NCBI GenBank assembly: GCA_020052115.1
Contig: JAGVPR010000266.1
Location: 1 to 12,814 of the forward strand
DNA length: 12,814 bases
From: Candidatus Eiseniibacteriota bacterium
GTDB taxonomy: Bacteria; Eisenbacteria; RBG-16-71-46; JAGVPR01
Direction: 5' to 3'
Shown: positions 7,030 through 12,814 of the stretch, one piece after another
Numbering within the stretch: the stretch's first letter is position 1
Layout: each line of letters begins with the position of its first letter
The notes under the pieces: model-generated
The model's database searches: none
The model's input: only the letters and a program-made list of their open reading frames with translations
Told to the model about the DNA's origin: nothing
Translations under genes and position numbers: made by a program

Positions 7030-7416
7030 GGGCGTTTCCTCCTTGCTCGCGATCGAATGATGGGGAGTTCTACCAGGGACGTTTGTCTCCGGCCGCGGAG
7101 CTTACGCGCCCAGATCACGGATTCCGGCCATCGAGCGGTTCGTCCGGCGCCGCTTCACCATGAGCAGCGCGGGTTCCGCGGCGACCCGGGGCGGTCCGGG
7201 GCGATCTTCGCCTGCGGCGGAACTCCCGCCGGGGCGCCTTCGGCGCTCGTGCCGCGGGCCGAAGGCGGGTCTCCGCCCTTGCGGACCGGGCAGGAGGCGA
7301 CTAGGCTCTCGATCTGGACCCGGATGTCTGGAAGAGATCCGGCGCCGCGTCGAGTCGAAAGTGACGATTGGCGCAGCGCGAGCGGATCGCTCCTTTGATC
7401 ACACGGGAGGTACGTC
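7030..7416. other. 387-base intergenic region
   Basis: The stretch separates the minus-strand beta-helix gene from the plus-strand VOC gene. It contains the ribosome binding site and probable promoter of the beta-helix gene, then very GC-rich sequence with a short hairpin (7232-7238 pairing with 7242-7248, loop TTC, one G-T pair). Open frames on both strands (7057-7398 plus, 7155-7457 minus) have low-complexity Arg/Pro/Gly-rich translations with no recognised domain, so no gene is called. No clear promoter for the VOC gene was identified. Confidence 0.5.
7067..7075 (-). promoter_or_regulatory. Putative extended -10 promoter of the beta-helix gene
   Basis: Read on the minus strand the site is TGG-TAGAAC, an extended -10 resembling the TAGAAT motifs elsewhere in the window. 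It lies 37 bases upstream of the ATG at 7029, leaving room for a short leader with the AGGAGG at 7038-7043. No clear -35 is visible. Confidence 0.35.
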
Positions 7417-7959
7417 ATGCATGACGTCTGCCACGTGGAGTTCATGAGCAAGAACATGCCACGACTGGTGGAGTTCTACTGCGATCTCTTCGAGTGGAAG
7501 AAGTCGCTCGACACGCCGACCTACGTGATCCTTGCGCCGAAGGAAGGGCCCGGGATCGGGATCGGTCCCGCAATGGAGAGCCAGCCCGCGCCGGCGATCA
7601 CGAACTACGTCCTCGTCAAGGACATCGCCGTCACGCTCAAGAAGGTGCGCTCCTACGGGCTCGAAATCCTGCAGGAGAAGACGGAAGTCCCGGGCATGGG
7701 CTGGTTCGGCCTGTTCAAGGACCCCGACGGCAACGTGATCGGATTGTGGACGACGCTGCCGAGATTCCTGGCGGCCGCGAGGTCGGCCGGGAAGCAAGAG
7801 AAGAAGGCTGCGAAGAAGCCCGCCAACAAGCCTCCGAAGAAGGCTGCGAAAAAGTCCGCGCGCCCGAAGAAGGCCGCGAAGAAGGCCTCCAAGAAAGGTG
7901 TGAAGAAGTCCGCAAAGAGCAACGGGCGCCCGAAGAAGAAGGTTCGCGCGAGAGGGTGA
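7417..7959 (+). CDS. VOC (glyoxalase-fold) protein with histone H1-like lysine-rich C-terminal tail
   Basis: The protein has 180 residues. Residues 1-115 form a single VOC domain: CHVEFMSKNMPRLVEFYCDLFEW at the start, ITNYVLVKDI in the middle, and the closing VPGMGWFGLFKDPDGNVIGLW. His6 sits where the first metal ligand usually is. The usual closing Glu after GLW is Thr112 here, so classical metal catalysis is doubtful. Residues 119-180 are a low-complexity basic tail with AAKK, PKKAAKK and SKKGVKK repeats: 22 Lys and 4 Arg between residues 126 and 180, against one acidic residue. This looks like bacterial histone H1-like proteins and probably binds nucleic acid or another polyanion. GGGAGG six bases upstream (7405-7410) supports the ATG. 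The OsmC-family gene follows after 91 bases and is probably co-transcribed. Confidence 0.88.
   Translation: MHDVCHVEFMSKNMPRLVEFYCDLFEWKKSLDTPTYVILAPKEGPGIGIGPAMESQPAPAITNYVLVKDIAVTLKKVRSYGLEILQEKTEVPGMGWFGLFKDPDGNVIGLWTTLPRFLAAARSAGKQEKKAAKKPANKPPKKAAKKSARPKKAAKKASKKGVKKSAKSNGRPKKKVRARG
7792..7956 (+). repeat. Lys/Ala-rich low-complexity coding repeat (H1-like tail)
   Basis: The DNA is built from repeated AAG and GCG/GCC codons giving imperfect AAKK and PKKAAKK units. The reading frame stays intact to the stop codon, and Lys is coded almost only by AAG. The tail is therefore a real extension of the VOC gene rather than read-through. Confidence 0.8.
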
Positions 7960-8050
7960 AGCAAAACGAAGGCGGCTGCCGGCACGCGGCGGATCCAACA
8001 CGGCTTCGCGGCGGCCGCCTCAGGCAGCGGCGGCGGATCAGGAGGCGAGG

Positions 8051-8524
8051 ATGGACGACCAGAAGATCACCGTCACCATGGAGCAGGTGAAGGACTTCGA
8101 GTTCCGCGTGAACTTCGGTTCGGAGATCCAGGAATTGATCGTAGACGAGACGCCGCCTCTCGGCGGGTCGAAGGGGCCGACGCCGTCGCGGGTGCTCGCC
8201 GCCGCAGTGGGGAGCTGTCTCTCCGCAAGCCTGCTCTTCTGCCTTCAAAAGGCGCGCGTCCAGCCGAAGAACATCAGGACGGTGGTCTCGTACTCGGTCC
8301 AGCGCAATGCCGCCGGCAGGCTGCGCGTCCCGGAGCAGCACGTCTCCATAACGCTCGACATGGATGTCCCGGAGGATGCCAAGTCGCGCGCGGGCCGGTG
8401 CCTCGAGCTGTTCGAGGACTTCTGCACCGTCACGCAGAGCGTGCGCCAGGGGATTCTGGTGCATGTGGACGTGAAGAACGCGAAGGGCGAAGAGATCTAC
8501 CGCTCGGCGCTCCCGCCTCTCTGA
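8051..8524 (+). CDS. OsmC/Ohr-family peroxiredoxin-like protein
   Basis: This 157-residue protein covers a full OsmC-like domain. Early strands (VTMEQVKDFEFRVNFG) lead to TPPLGGSKGPTPSRVLAAAV and then GSCLSASLLFCL with Cys56, the usual peroxidatic cysteine at the start of the long central helix. The second conserved cysteine is Cys125 in LFEDFCTVTQSVRQGI, the counterpart of the CP-x-S motif of OsmC, here CTVTQS. Cys64 and Cys117 are extra. Family members reduce organic hydroperoxides in the cytoplasm with thiol help. There is no signal peptide. AGGAGG at 8040-8045 lies five bases before the ATG. It follows the VOC gene closely, so the pair may act in detoxification of reactive small molecules; this link is inferred from position only. 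Confidence 0.88.
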   Translation: MDDQKITVTMEQVKDFEFRVNFGSEIQELIVDETPPLGGSKGPTPSRVLAAAVGSCLSASLLFCLQKARVQPKNIRTVVSYSVQRNAAGRLRVPEQHVSITLDMDVPEDAKSRAGRCLELFEDFCTVTQSVRQGILVHVDVKNAKGEEIYRSALPPL

Positions 8525-8635
8525 GTCGGGCTGCGGGAGCGCGATACTCCGGTCATTCGGATCGGTTTGTTCCGAGGCGACCGAAGGAAACGCCTTCCTG
8601 ACGCGACCTCCGCCATGATCGGCGACCGCGCGCCG

Positions 8636-8644
8636 TGCTACGAT
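8636..8644 (+). promoter_or_regulatory. Putative extended -10 promoter of the molybdopterin oxidoreductase gene (leaderless)
   Basis: TGC-TACGAT is an extended -10 element whose last base is seven bases before the A of the ATG at 8652. Transcription would begin at or beside the start codon. There is no Shine-Dalgarno sequence in front of the gene, which agrees with a leaderless mRNA. No convincing -35 lies upstream. Confidence 0.45.
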
Positions 8645-8651
8645 CCGACGC

Positions 8652-10769
8652 ATGACGCCCGCCCATGCCGACACCGCAGCACTTCGCACCGTCAAGAGCA
8701 TCTGTCCGCACGACTGCCCCGATACCTGCGTCATGACCGTGAACATCGAGGGGGATCGCGCGGTTGCGATCGGCGGCGATCCTGATCACCGCTTCACGCA
8801 GGGCTTCCTCTGCGCGAAGGTGAACCGCTATCTCGAGCGCGTCTACAGCTCCGACCGCCTGCTCCACCCGCTGAGGCGCGTCGGCAAGAAGGGCGAGGGG
8901 CGCTTCGAACGGATCACGTGGGACGAAGCGCTGGACACGATCGCCGAACGGTTCCGGTCAATCATCGAGGAGCACGGCGCTCAGGCGATCTTGCCTTATT
9001 CCTACGCCGGCAACATGGGGCTCCTTTCCTACGGCAGCATGGACCGGCGCTTCTTCCACTCGATCGGCGCCAGCCTCCTCGCGCGAACGATCTGCTCCTC
9101 GGCGGGCGGCGCGGGGCTCCGGGTGACGCTCGGGCGATCCGTCGGTTTCGATCCCGAAGCGATCGTGAATGCCCGCTTCATCGTCGCCTGGGGCGCGAAC
9201 ATCGTCAGCTCGAACGTGCACCTGTGGCCGTTCATCGAGGAAGCGCGGCGGCGGGGCGCGACATTGGTCGCGGTTGACCCGTACCGGTCGCGCACGGCGG
9301 AGAAGGCGGACCGGCACCTGGCGCTGCGGCCGGGCACCGACGCAGCACTCGCGCTCGGCGTCATGCACGTCATCTTCCGTGACGGTTTCGAGGACCGCGA
9401 CTACATCGAGCGGTACACCCTGGGCGCCGATCGTCTCCGCGAGCGCGCGAGCGAGTGGACGCCCGAGCGCACGGCGCAGACGACCGGTCTCACGGCCGAC
9501 GAGGTCGAATCCTTCGCGCGCGAATACGCGACCGCGAAGCCATCGGCGATCCGGCTCAACTACGGCCTCAACCGGCACGCCGGCGGCGGCATGGCGGTCC
9601 GCACGATCGCGTGCCTGCCGGCGCTCACGGGCGCGTGGAGGCGCCCCGGCGGCGGCGTGCTGCTCTCGACTTCGGGCACGTTCCCGGTCAACAACGAAGC
9701 GCTCGAGCGACCCGATCTCATCCCGCCCGGGACGCGCACCCTCAACATGAGCCGCCTCGGCCGCATACTCCTCGATCGAGAGCTGAGTCCGCCCGTCAAA
9801 GCGCTCTTTGTCTACAACTCGAACCCCGCCGCCGTCGCGCCGGAGCAGGAGATGGTGCTCGCCGGGCTCGCGCGCGAAGATCTCTTCACCGTGGTCCACG
9901 ACCTGTTCAGGACCGACTCCGCGGACTACGCCGACATCGTGCTCCCGGCGACGAGCACGCTCGAGATGTTCGACATACACAAGTCGTACGGACAGCTCTA
10001 CGTGAGCCTCAACCAGCCCGCGATCGCTCCGCTCGGCGAGTCCAAGCCGAACACAGAGGTGTTCCGCCTGCTCGCGGCCCGCATGGGGCTCGATCACCCG
10101 TGCCTTCGCGAGAGCGACGAGGAGATGGCGCGCTCCGTGTTCCGCTGGGAGCACCCGCACATGAAGGGCATCACCTACGAGCGGCTCGAACGGGAGGCCT
10201 CGGTGCGGCTCTCCGTTCCGGAGTCGTTCGCGCCGTTCGCCGAGGGCGGGTTCTTCACGCCGTCGGGGAAGTGCGAGCTGTACGCCGAAGCGCTCGAAGC
10301 GCAGGGGCTCGATCCGCTCGCCGGCTACACGCCGCCGCGGGAAAGCGCGGCCACCGCGCCCGATCTCGCGCGGCGCTTCCCGCTAGAGTTCATCTCACCG
10401 CCCGCGCACCACTTCCTGAACTCCACCTTCAGCGCGCAGCCGGTCTTCGTGCAGCGCGAGAAGGAGCCCTCTCTGATCATCCACCCGACCGATGCCGCGG
10501 TGCGCGACATCCGGGACGGTGTCCAGGTCCGCGTCTGGAACGACCGCGGCGCGTTCCTCGCGCGCGCGACCGTTTCCGATGCGGCGCGGCCGGGCGTGGT
10601 GGTCGGGCTCTCCACCTGGTGGCCGAAGATGTGCCCCGGTGGCCGCAATGTGAACGCCGTCACGAGCCAGGAACTCACCGACATGGGCGGGGGGGCGGCG
10701 TTCTACGACGCGCTGGTGGAGGTGGGGGTGGCGGCTTCCGCCGGAGACTTGAGTCGGCGCGCTTCCTGA
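8652..10769 (+). CDS. Molybdopterin-dependent oxidoreductase, DMSO reductase superfamily
   Basis: This 705-residue protein starts with a 4Fe-4S motif: CPHDCPDTC (Cys18, Cys22, Cys26) with the fourth cysteine at Cys54 in GFLCAKV. A molybdopterin domain follows (LHPLRRVGKKGEGRFERITW, then DEALDTIAERF). ARTICSSAGGAG at residues 144-155 carries the candidate molybdenum ligands Cys148 or Ser149/150. VYNSNPAAVAPEQ and DIVLPATSTLEMFD are typical of the superfamily, and a C-terminal dinucleotide-binding domain begins about residue 578 (LEFISPPAHHFLNSTF). The motif set fits the poorly characterised MopB branch with the CPHDCPDTC signature, often annotated as formate dehydrogenase-like or BisC-like. 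The substrate is unknown. There is no Tat signal, so it is cytoplasmic. No electron-transfer or membrane-anchor gene is beside it. The lack of a Shine-Dalgarno sequence fits the promoter set directly at the start. Confidence 0.93.
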   Translation: MTPAHADTAALRTVKSICPHDCPDTCVMTVNIEGDRAVAIGGDPDHRFTQGFLCAKVNRYLERVYSSDRLLHPLRRVGKKGEGRFERITWDEALDTIAERFRSIIEEHGAQAILPYSYAGNMGLLSYGSMDRRFFHSIGASLLARTICSSAGGAGLRVTLGRSVGFDPEAIVNARFIVAWGANIVSSNVHLWPFIEEARRRGATLVAVDPYRSRTAEKADRHLALRPGTDAALALGVMHVIFRDGFEDRDYIERYTLGADRLRERASEWTPERTAQTTGLTADEVESFAREYATAKPSAIRLNYGLNRHAGGGMAVRTIACLPALTGAWRRPGGGVLLSTSGTFPVNNEALERPDLIPPGTRTLNMSRLGRILLDRELSPPVKALFVYNSNPAAVAPEQEMVLAGLAREDLFTVVHDLFRTDSADYADIVLPATSTLEMFDIHKSYGQLYVSLNQPAIAPLGESKPNTEVFRLLAARMGLDHPCLRESDEEMARSVFRWEHPHMKGITYERLEREASVRLSVPESFAPFAEGGFFTPSGKCELYAEALEAQGLDPLAGYTPPRESAATAPDLARRFPLEFISPPAHHFLNSTFSAQPVFVQREKEPSLIIHPTDAAVRDIRDGVQVRVWNDRGAFLARATVSDAARPGVVVGLSTWWPKMCPGGRNVNAVTSQELTDMGGGAAFYDALVEVGVAASAGDLSRRAS

Positions 10770-10800
10770 TCTCTGCAGAATGAACGCCGAAGGTCGCCGC

Positions 10801-10829
10801 TTGCACAAGCGCTCCTGTCGCCCTATCGT
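10801..10829 (+). promoter_or_regulatory. Putative promoter of the M50 peptidase gene
   Basis: TTGCAC (10801-10806), a 17-base spacer and TATCGT (10824-10829) form a plausible -35/-10 pair. The ATG at 10840 is ten bases beyond the -10, so the leader would be very short or absent, which argues for starting the gene at 10840 rather than at the in-frame ATG at 10780. Confidence 0.4.
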
Positions 10830-10839
10830 CCCTCTCACC

Positions 10840-11541
10840 ATGCCCGACCTCACCGCCGGATTCGTTTACTACGTCGTCTTCCTTTTCTCGACGACGCTCC
10901 ACGAAGCCGCTCACGCCTGGGCCGCGAAGCTCGGCGGCGATCTCACCGCTTACCACGGCGGCCAGGTCTCGCTCGATCCACGGCCGCACATCCGGCGTGA
11001 GCCGTTCGGGATGGTGATCCTGCCGCTTCTGTCGGTCTTCGTGTCCGGTTGGCCGTTCGGCTTCGCGAGCGCCCCGTACGATCGCCACTGGGCCGTGCGC
11101 TACCCGAAGCGCGCCGCGTGGATGGCGCTCGCCGGTCCCGGCTCGAATCTCCTTCTCGTGCTCGTCTCGGCCGCCGGCATCCAGGCCGGTGTCTCGGCCG
11201 GCTTCTTCCATCATCCGGACAGCGTGAGCTTCGGTCACGTCACGGTGAGCGAATCGCCGGGAATCTGGCCCGCTGTGGCCGTCTTCGTGAGCGCGTTCTT
11301 CTCGATGAACCTGGTGCTGGCCACACTGAACCTCATCCCGCTGCCGCCGCTCGACGGCAGCGGCGCCATCCCGCTCGCCCTCGACGCGAGAGCGACGGCG
11401 CGCTACCAGCAATTCCTATGGGGTCAGCCGTGGTTCGGAATGATCGGGATGCTTCTGGCGTGGCAGCTTTTCCGCATGGTCTATCACCCCGTGTTCCTCT
11501 TCGCGGTCAATCTGCTCTATCCGGGCGTGCGGTACGGCTGA
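10840..11541 (+). CDS. M50 site-2-protease-like membrane metallopeptidase
   Basis: This 233-residue integral membrane protein has the first zinc motif HEAAH at residues 21-25, inside the first membrane segment (YYVVFLFSTTLHEAAHAW). The second motif, NLIPLPPLDGSG, has the third zinc ligand Asp172. Between them lie further hydrophobic segments (about 57-72, 93-118 and 143-165), and another near 203-227 follows. This is the compact cd06158-like S2P group without a PDZ domain, and both zinc motifs are complete. Relatives cut membrane-spanning proteins such as anti-sigma factors; the target here is unknown. An in-frame ATG at 10780 would add 20 basic residues, but it overlaps the predicted promoter, and family members usually begin just before the HExxH segment. 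It follows the molybdopterin gene by 70 bases and precedes the TonB-domain gene. Confidence 0.9.
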   Translation: MPDLTAGFVYYVVFLFSTTLHEAAHAWAAKLGGDLTAYHGGQVSLDPRPHIRREPFGMVILPLLSVFVSGWPFGFASAPYDRHWAVRYPKRAAWMALAGPGSNLLLVLVSAAGIQAGVSAGFFHHPDSVSFGHVTVSESPGIWPAVAVFVSAFFSMNLVLATLNLIPLPPLDGSGAIPLALDARATARYQQFLWGQPWFGMIGMLLAWQLFRMVYHPVFLFAVNLLYPGVRYG

Positions 11542-11568
11542 GCGGGTCGCAGCCGGGGCCCGGCTCGT

Positions 11569-11575
11569 GGGAGGA
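11569..11575 (+). promoter_or_regulatory. Ribosome binding site deciding the TonB-domain gene start
   Basis: GGGAGGA lies six bases before the ATG at 11582. An in-frame GTG at 11567 would overlap this site and has no ribosome binding site of its own, so the ATG is the likely start. Confidence 0.7.
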
Positions 11576-11581
11576 TGGAAC

Positions 11582-12499
11582 ATGAACGCGCGATGGTCCC
11601 GGACGGCCACGACCGCTGCAGCATGGTCTCTTGCCTTCGTCTTGTGTGCGTGCTCCGCGTGGTCGCGCGGAGGAACCCCCGGCCCCACGACGGTGCCCCC
11701 CGGCACGGTCGCGTGGATGTCGAACGGCTCGCGAAGCGGCGCTCTCACGATGACATCGGAAAGCACGATGCTGACCCCATCCGGACCGGGGCGGCCGACG
11801 CTGACCGTGGGGTGCGCGCCGGGCGGCCTGGGCGAGCTCGAACTCTCCGTCGTGGTTTTCGCGCGACCCCCTGTGAATCCTCCGCGCACATCGGCCGTTG
11901 ACATCCAAATAGACGACAAACAACTGGGACGTGATCTGTGGACATGGGATGAATCGGGCATGGAGTTGTTTTGTCCGAAGGACCTCGTCAAGCTGATCGC
12001 GGGCGCGGCGGACAGCCTCGTGATCGCCATTGCCTCGGACGGCGAGATGTCAATCCGGCTCCTCTTCGACTTGAGGGCGCTCGGCTCCCCGCTGAAGAAG
12101 CTCGTGGCGGATTGCGCGGCCGAGCACGAGATCGCCGCGGCCGAAGCCCGCGAGACCGCTTCGGCGCGGAGCGCGGCGCAGCGCGGTGACGACAACTCCG
12201 CCGCGTGGCCGTCGCCGGACACGTTCATTCCGGTTGATGAGATGCCGGTCCTCATCAGCATGCCGACGCCGATGTACACGGATGCGGCCCGCCAGGCTCA
12301 GCTCGAGGGGGTTGTTCTCGTTCGCGCCTTGGTGGGCAAGGACGGTAGGGTGAAGAGAACCGAGGTCGCGAAGAGCATCCCGCTTCTCGACGAGGCCGCG
12401 GCGGCGGCTGTCGCGAAGGCCGTGTTCAAGGCGGCGGTTCAGAAGCGGCAACCGGTCGCGGTCTGGGTCTCGATCCCGGTGAGATTCAAACTGAAGTAG
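11582..12499 (+). CDS. Exported protein: TagO/VasI-like domain followed by TonB C-terminal domain
   Basis: This 305-residue protein has an N-terminal signal (residues 1-24: MNARWSR, then TTAAAWSLAFVLCAC). Cys24 in LCAC may be a lipidation site, though Cys at -2 is unusual. Residues about 70-178 have strands between Cys78 and Cys178 with WTWDESGMELFCPKD and a closing FDLRALGSPLKKLVADC. This resembles the type VI-associated TagO/VasI layout, a pattern match by eye only. A charged, Ala-rich linker (179-212) leads to a clear TonB C-terminal domain (about 220-305) with DAARQAQLEGVVLVRALV, KDGRVKRTEV, LLDEAAAAAV and VWVSIPVRFKLK. It lacks the long proline-rich spacer and the N-terminal ExbB-type anchor of true TonB, so it may couple or scaffold in the periplasm rather than transduce energy. 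No exbB/exbD is beside it. The TonB call is firm; the upstream domain is tentative. Confidence 0.85.
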   Translation: MNARWSRTATTAAAWSLAFVLCACSAWSRGGTPGPTTVPPGTVAWMSNGSRSGALTMTSESTMLTPSGPGRPTLTVGCAPGGLGELELSVVVFARPPVNPPRTSAVDIQIDDKQLGRDLWTWDESGMELFCPKDLVKLIAGAADSLVIAIASDGEMSIRLLFDLRALGSPLKKLVADCAAEHEIAAAEARETASARSAAQRGDDNSAAWPSPDTFIPVDEMPVLISMPTPMYTDAARQAQLEGVVLVRALVGKDGRVKRTEVAKSIPLLDEAAAAAVAKAVFKAAVQKRQPVAVWVSIPVRFKLK

Positions 12500-12563
12500 G
12501 TCAACGAGGCTTATCTGCGGCACCGGGGTCCCGGAGTTCTGCGTGACACTCCATCTGCGCCCG

Positions 12564-12593
12564 TTGACAGCGATCGCGCAACCCGCTTATCTC
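12564..12593 (+). promoter_or_regulatory. Putative sigma-70-type promoter of arfB-like gene
   Basis: An exact TTGACA (12564-12569) is followed after 18 bases by TATCTC (12588-12593). Transcription would start near 12600, just at the ribosome binding site AGGAGG (12600-12605), which is five bases before the ATG at 12611. This is the only exact -35 consensus noticed in front of a gene in the window. Confidence 0.5.
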
Positions 12594-12610
12594 CCCTCGA
12601 GGAGGAGCGG

Positions 12611-12814
12611 ATGATCACAGACCGCGGCATTGAGCTTCGCAACGGGTATCTCATCCCGCAGGGCGAGATCCGCTTCCGCACGTCGCGTAGCGGCGGTCCC
12701 GGCGGGCAGAACGTCAACAAGGTCGAGACGCGGGTGGAACTCATCTGGGATCTCGCGGCGAGCGCCGCGCTCGACAACCGAGCGCGCGGGGCGCTGCGTG
12801 CGGGTCTCGGCCGG
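12611..12814 (+). CDS. arfB: Peptidyl-tRNA hydrolase / ribosome rescue factor ArfB (YaeJ) homologue, partial
   Basis: The first 68 codons are present; the gene runs off the right edge. It begins MITDRGIELRNGYLIPQGEI and carries the release-factor GGQ loop: FRTSRSGGPGGQNVNKVETR, with GGQ at residues 31-33. The SRSGGPGGQNVNKV context near the N terminus is the hallmark of the short ArfB/YaeJ/ICT1 family rather than full-length RF1/RF2, where the GGQ lies mid-protein. ArfB frees ribosomes stalled without a stop codon, using a basic C-terminal tail to sense an empty mRNA channel. That tail lies outside the window, so its integrity cannot be checked. A good ribosome binding site and a TTGACA promoter precede it. 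Confidence 0.9.
   Translation, partial: MITDRGIELRNGYLIPQGEIRFRTSRSGGPGGQNVNKVETRVELIWDLAASAALDNRARGALRAGLGR

Noticed and set aside
7057..7457. Open frames on both strands in the gap before the VOC gene
   Set aside because: Low-complexity Gly/Pro/Arg translations, no ribosome binding site, no domain; they overlap the promoter region of the beta-helix gene.
8583..8597. Short hairpin GAAGG/CCTTC after the OsmC gene as terminator
   Set aside because: Only 5 bp with no T-run following; too weak to call.
8958..10160. 400-residue frame antisense to the molybdopterin gene
   Set aside because: Shadow frame; the plus-strand protein is complete and full of known motifs.
10780..10839. Upstream in-frame ATG giving a 20-residue longer M50 peptidase
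   Set aside because: It overlaps the predicted promoter, adds a basic non-hydrophobic stretch, and has no ribosome binding site.

Overview
The window is GC-rich, densely coded bacterial chromosome, probably from an uncultured lineage. Two things hint at the wider FCB group, for example Candidatus Eisenbacteria or a relative. One is a large secreted beta-helix protein that ends in a FlgD/type IX-like C-terminal Ig domain. The other is a set of TGC-TAgaAT-like promoters placed almost on top of start codons. This placement is an inference. No rRNA, tRNA, CRISPR array or mobile element was seen.

Left part (1-3960): a small dimeric alpha/beta-barrel (cyclase/monooxygenase-like) gene on the minus strand is separated by a roughly 300-base divergent region from a 1062-residue exported TPR-CHAT protein on the plus strand. 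The divergent region holds two adjacent perfect inverted repeats. The TPR part is nine back-to-back units of exactly 42 residues, and the CHAT domain keeps its His/Cys pair. A 13-bp GC-rich hairpin ends this gene.

Middle (3960-8530): a convergent minus-strand gene codes for the 1015-residue secreted beta-helix protein with the C-terminal FlgD-like domain. After a 387-base gap comes a probable two-gene unit on the plus strand: a VOC (glyoxalase-fold) protein with a histone H1-like lysine tail, and an OsmC-family peroxiredoxin-like protein.

Right part (8530-12814), all plus strand: a cytoplasmic molybdopterin oxidoreductase with an N-terminal 4Fe-4S motif and no visible partner subunit, an M50 site-2-protease-like membrane peptidase, an exported protein with a TonB C-terminal domain behind a cysteine-bearing domain that resembles TagO/VasI, and the first 68 codons of an ArfB-type peptidyl-tRNA hydrolase running off the edge.

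The genes do not form one obvious pathway. They look like separate short transcription units with housekeeping, stress/redox and envelope roles. The strongest candidates for unusual biology are the exported TPR-CHAT protein with its structured upstream region, the VOC protein with the H1-like tail, and the TagO-like/TonB fusion.
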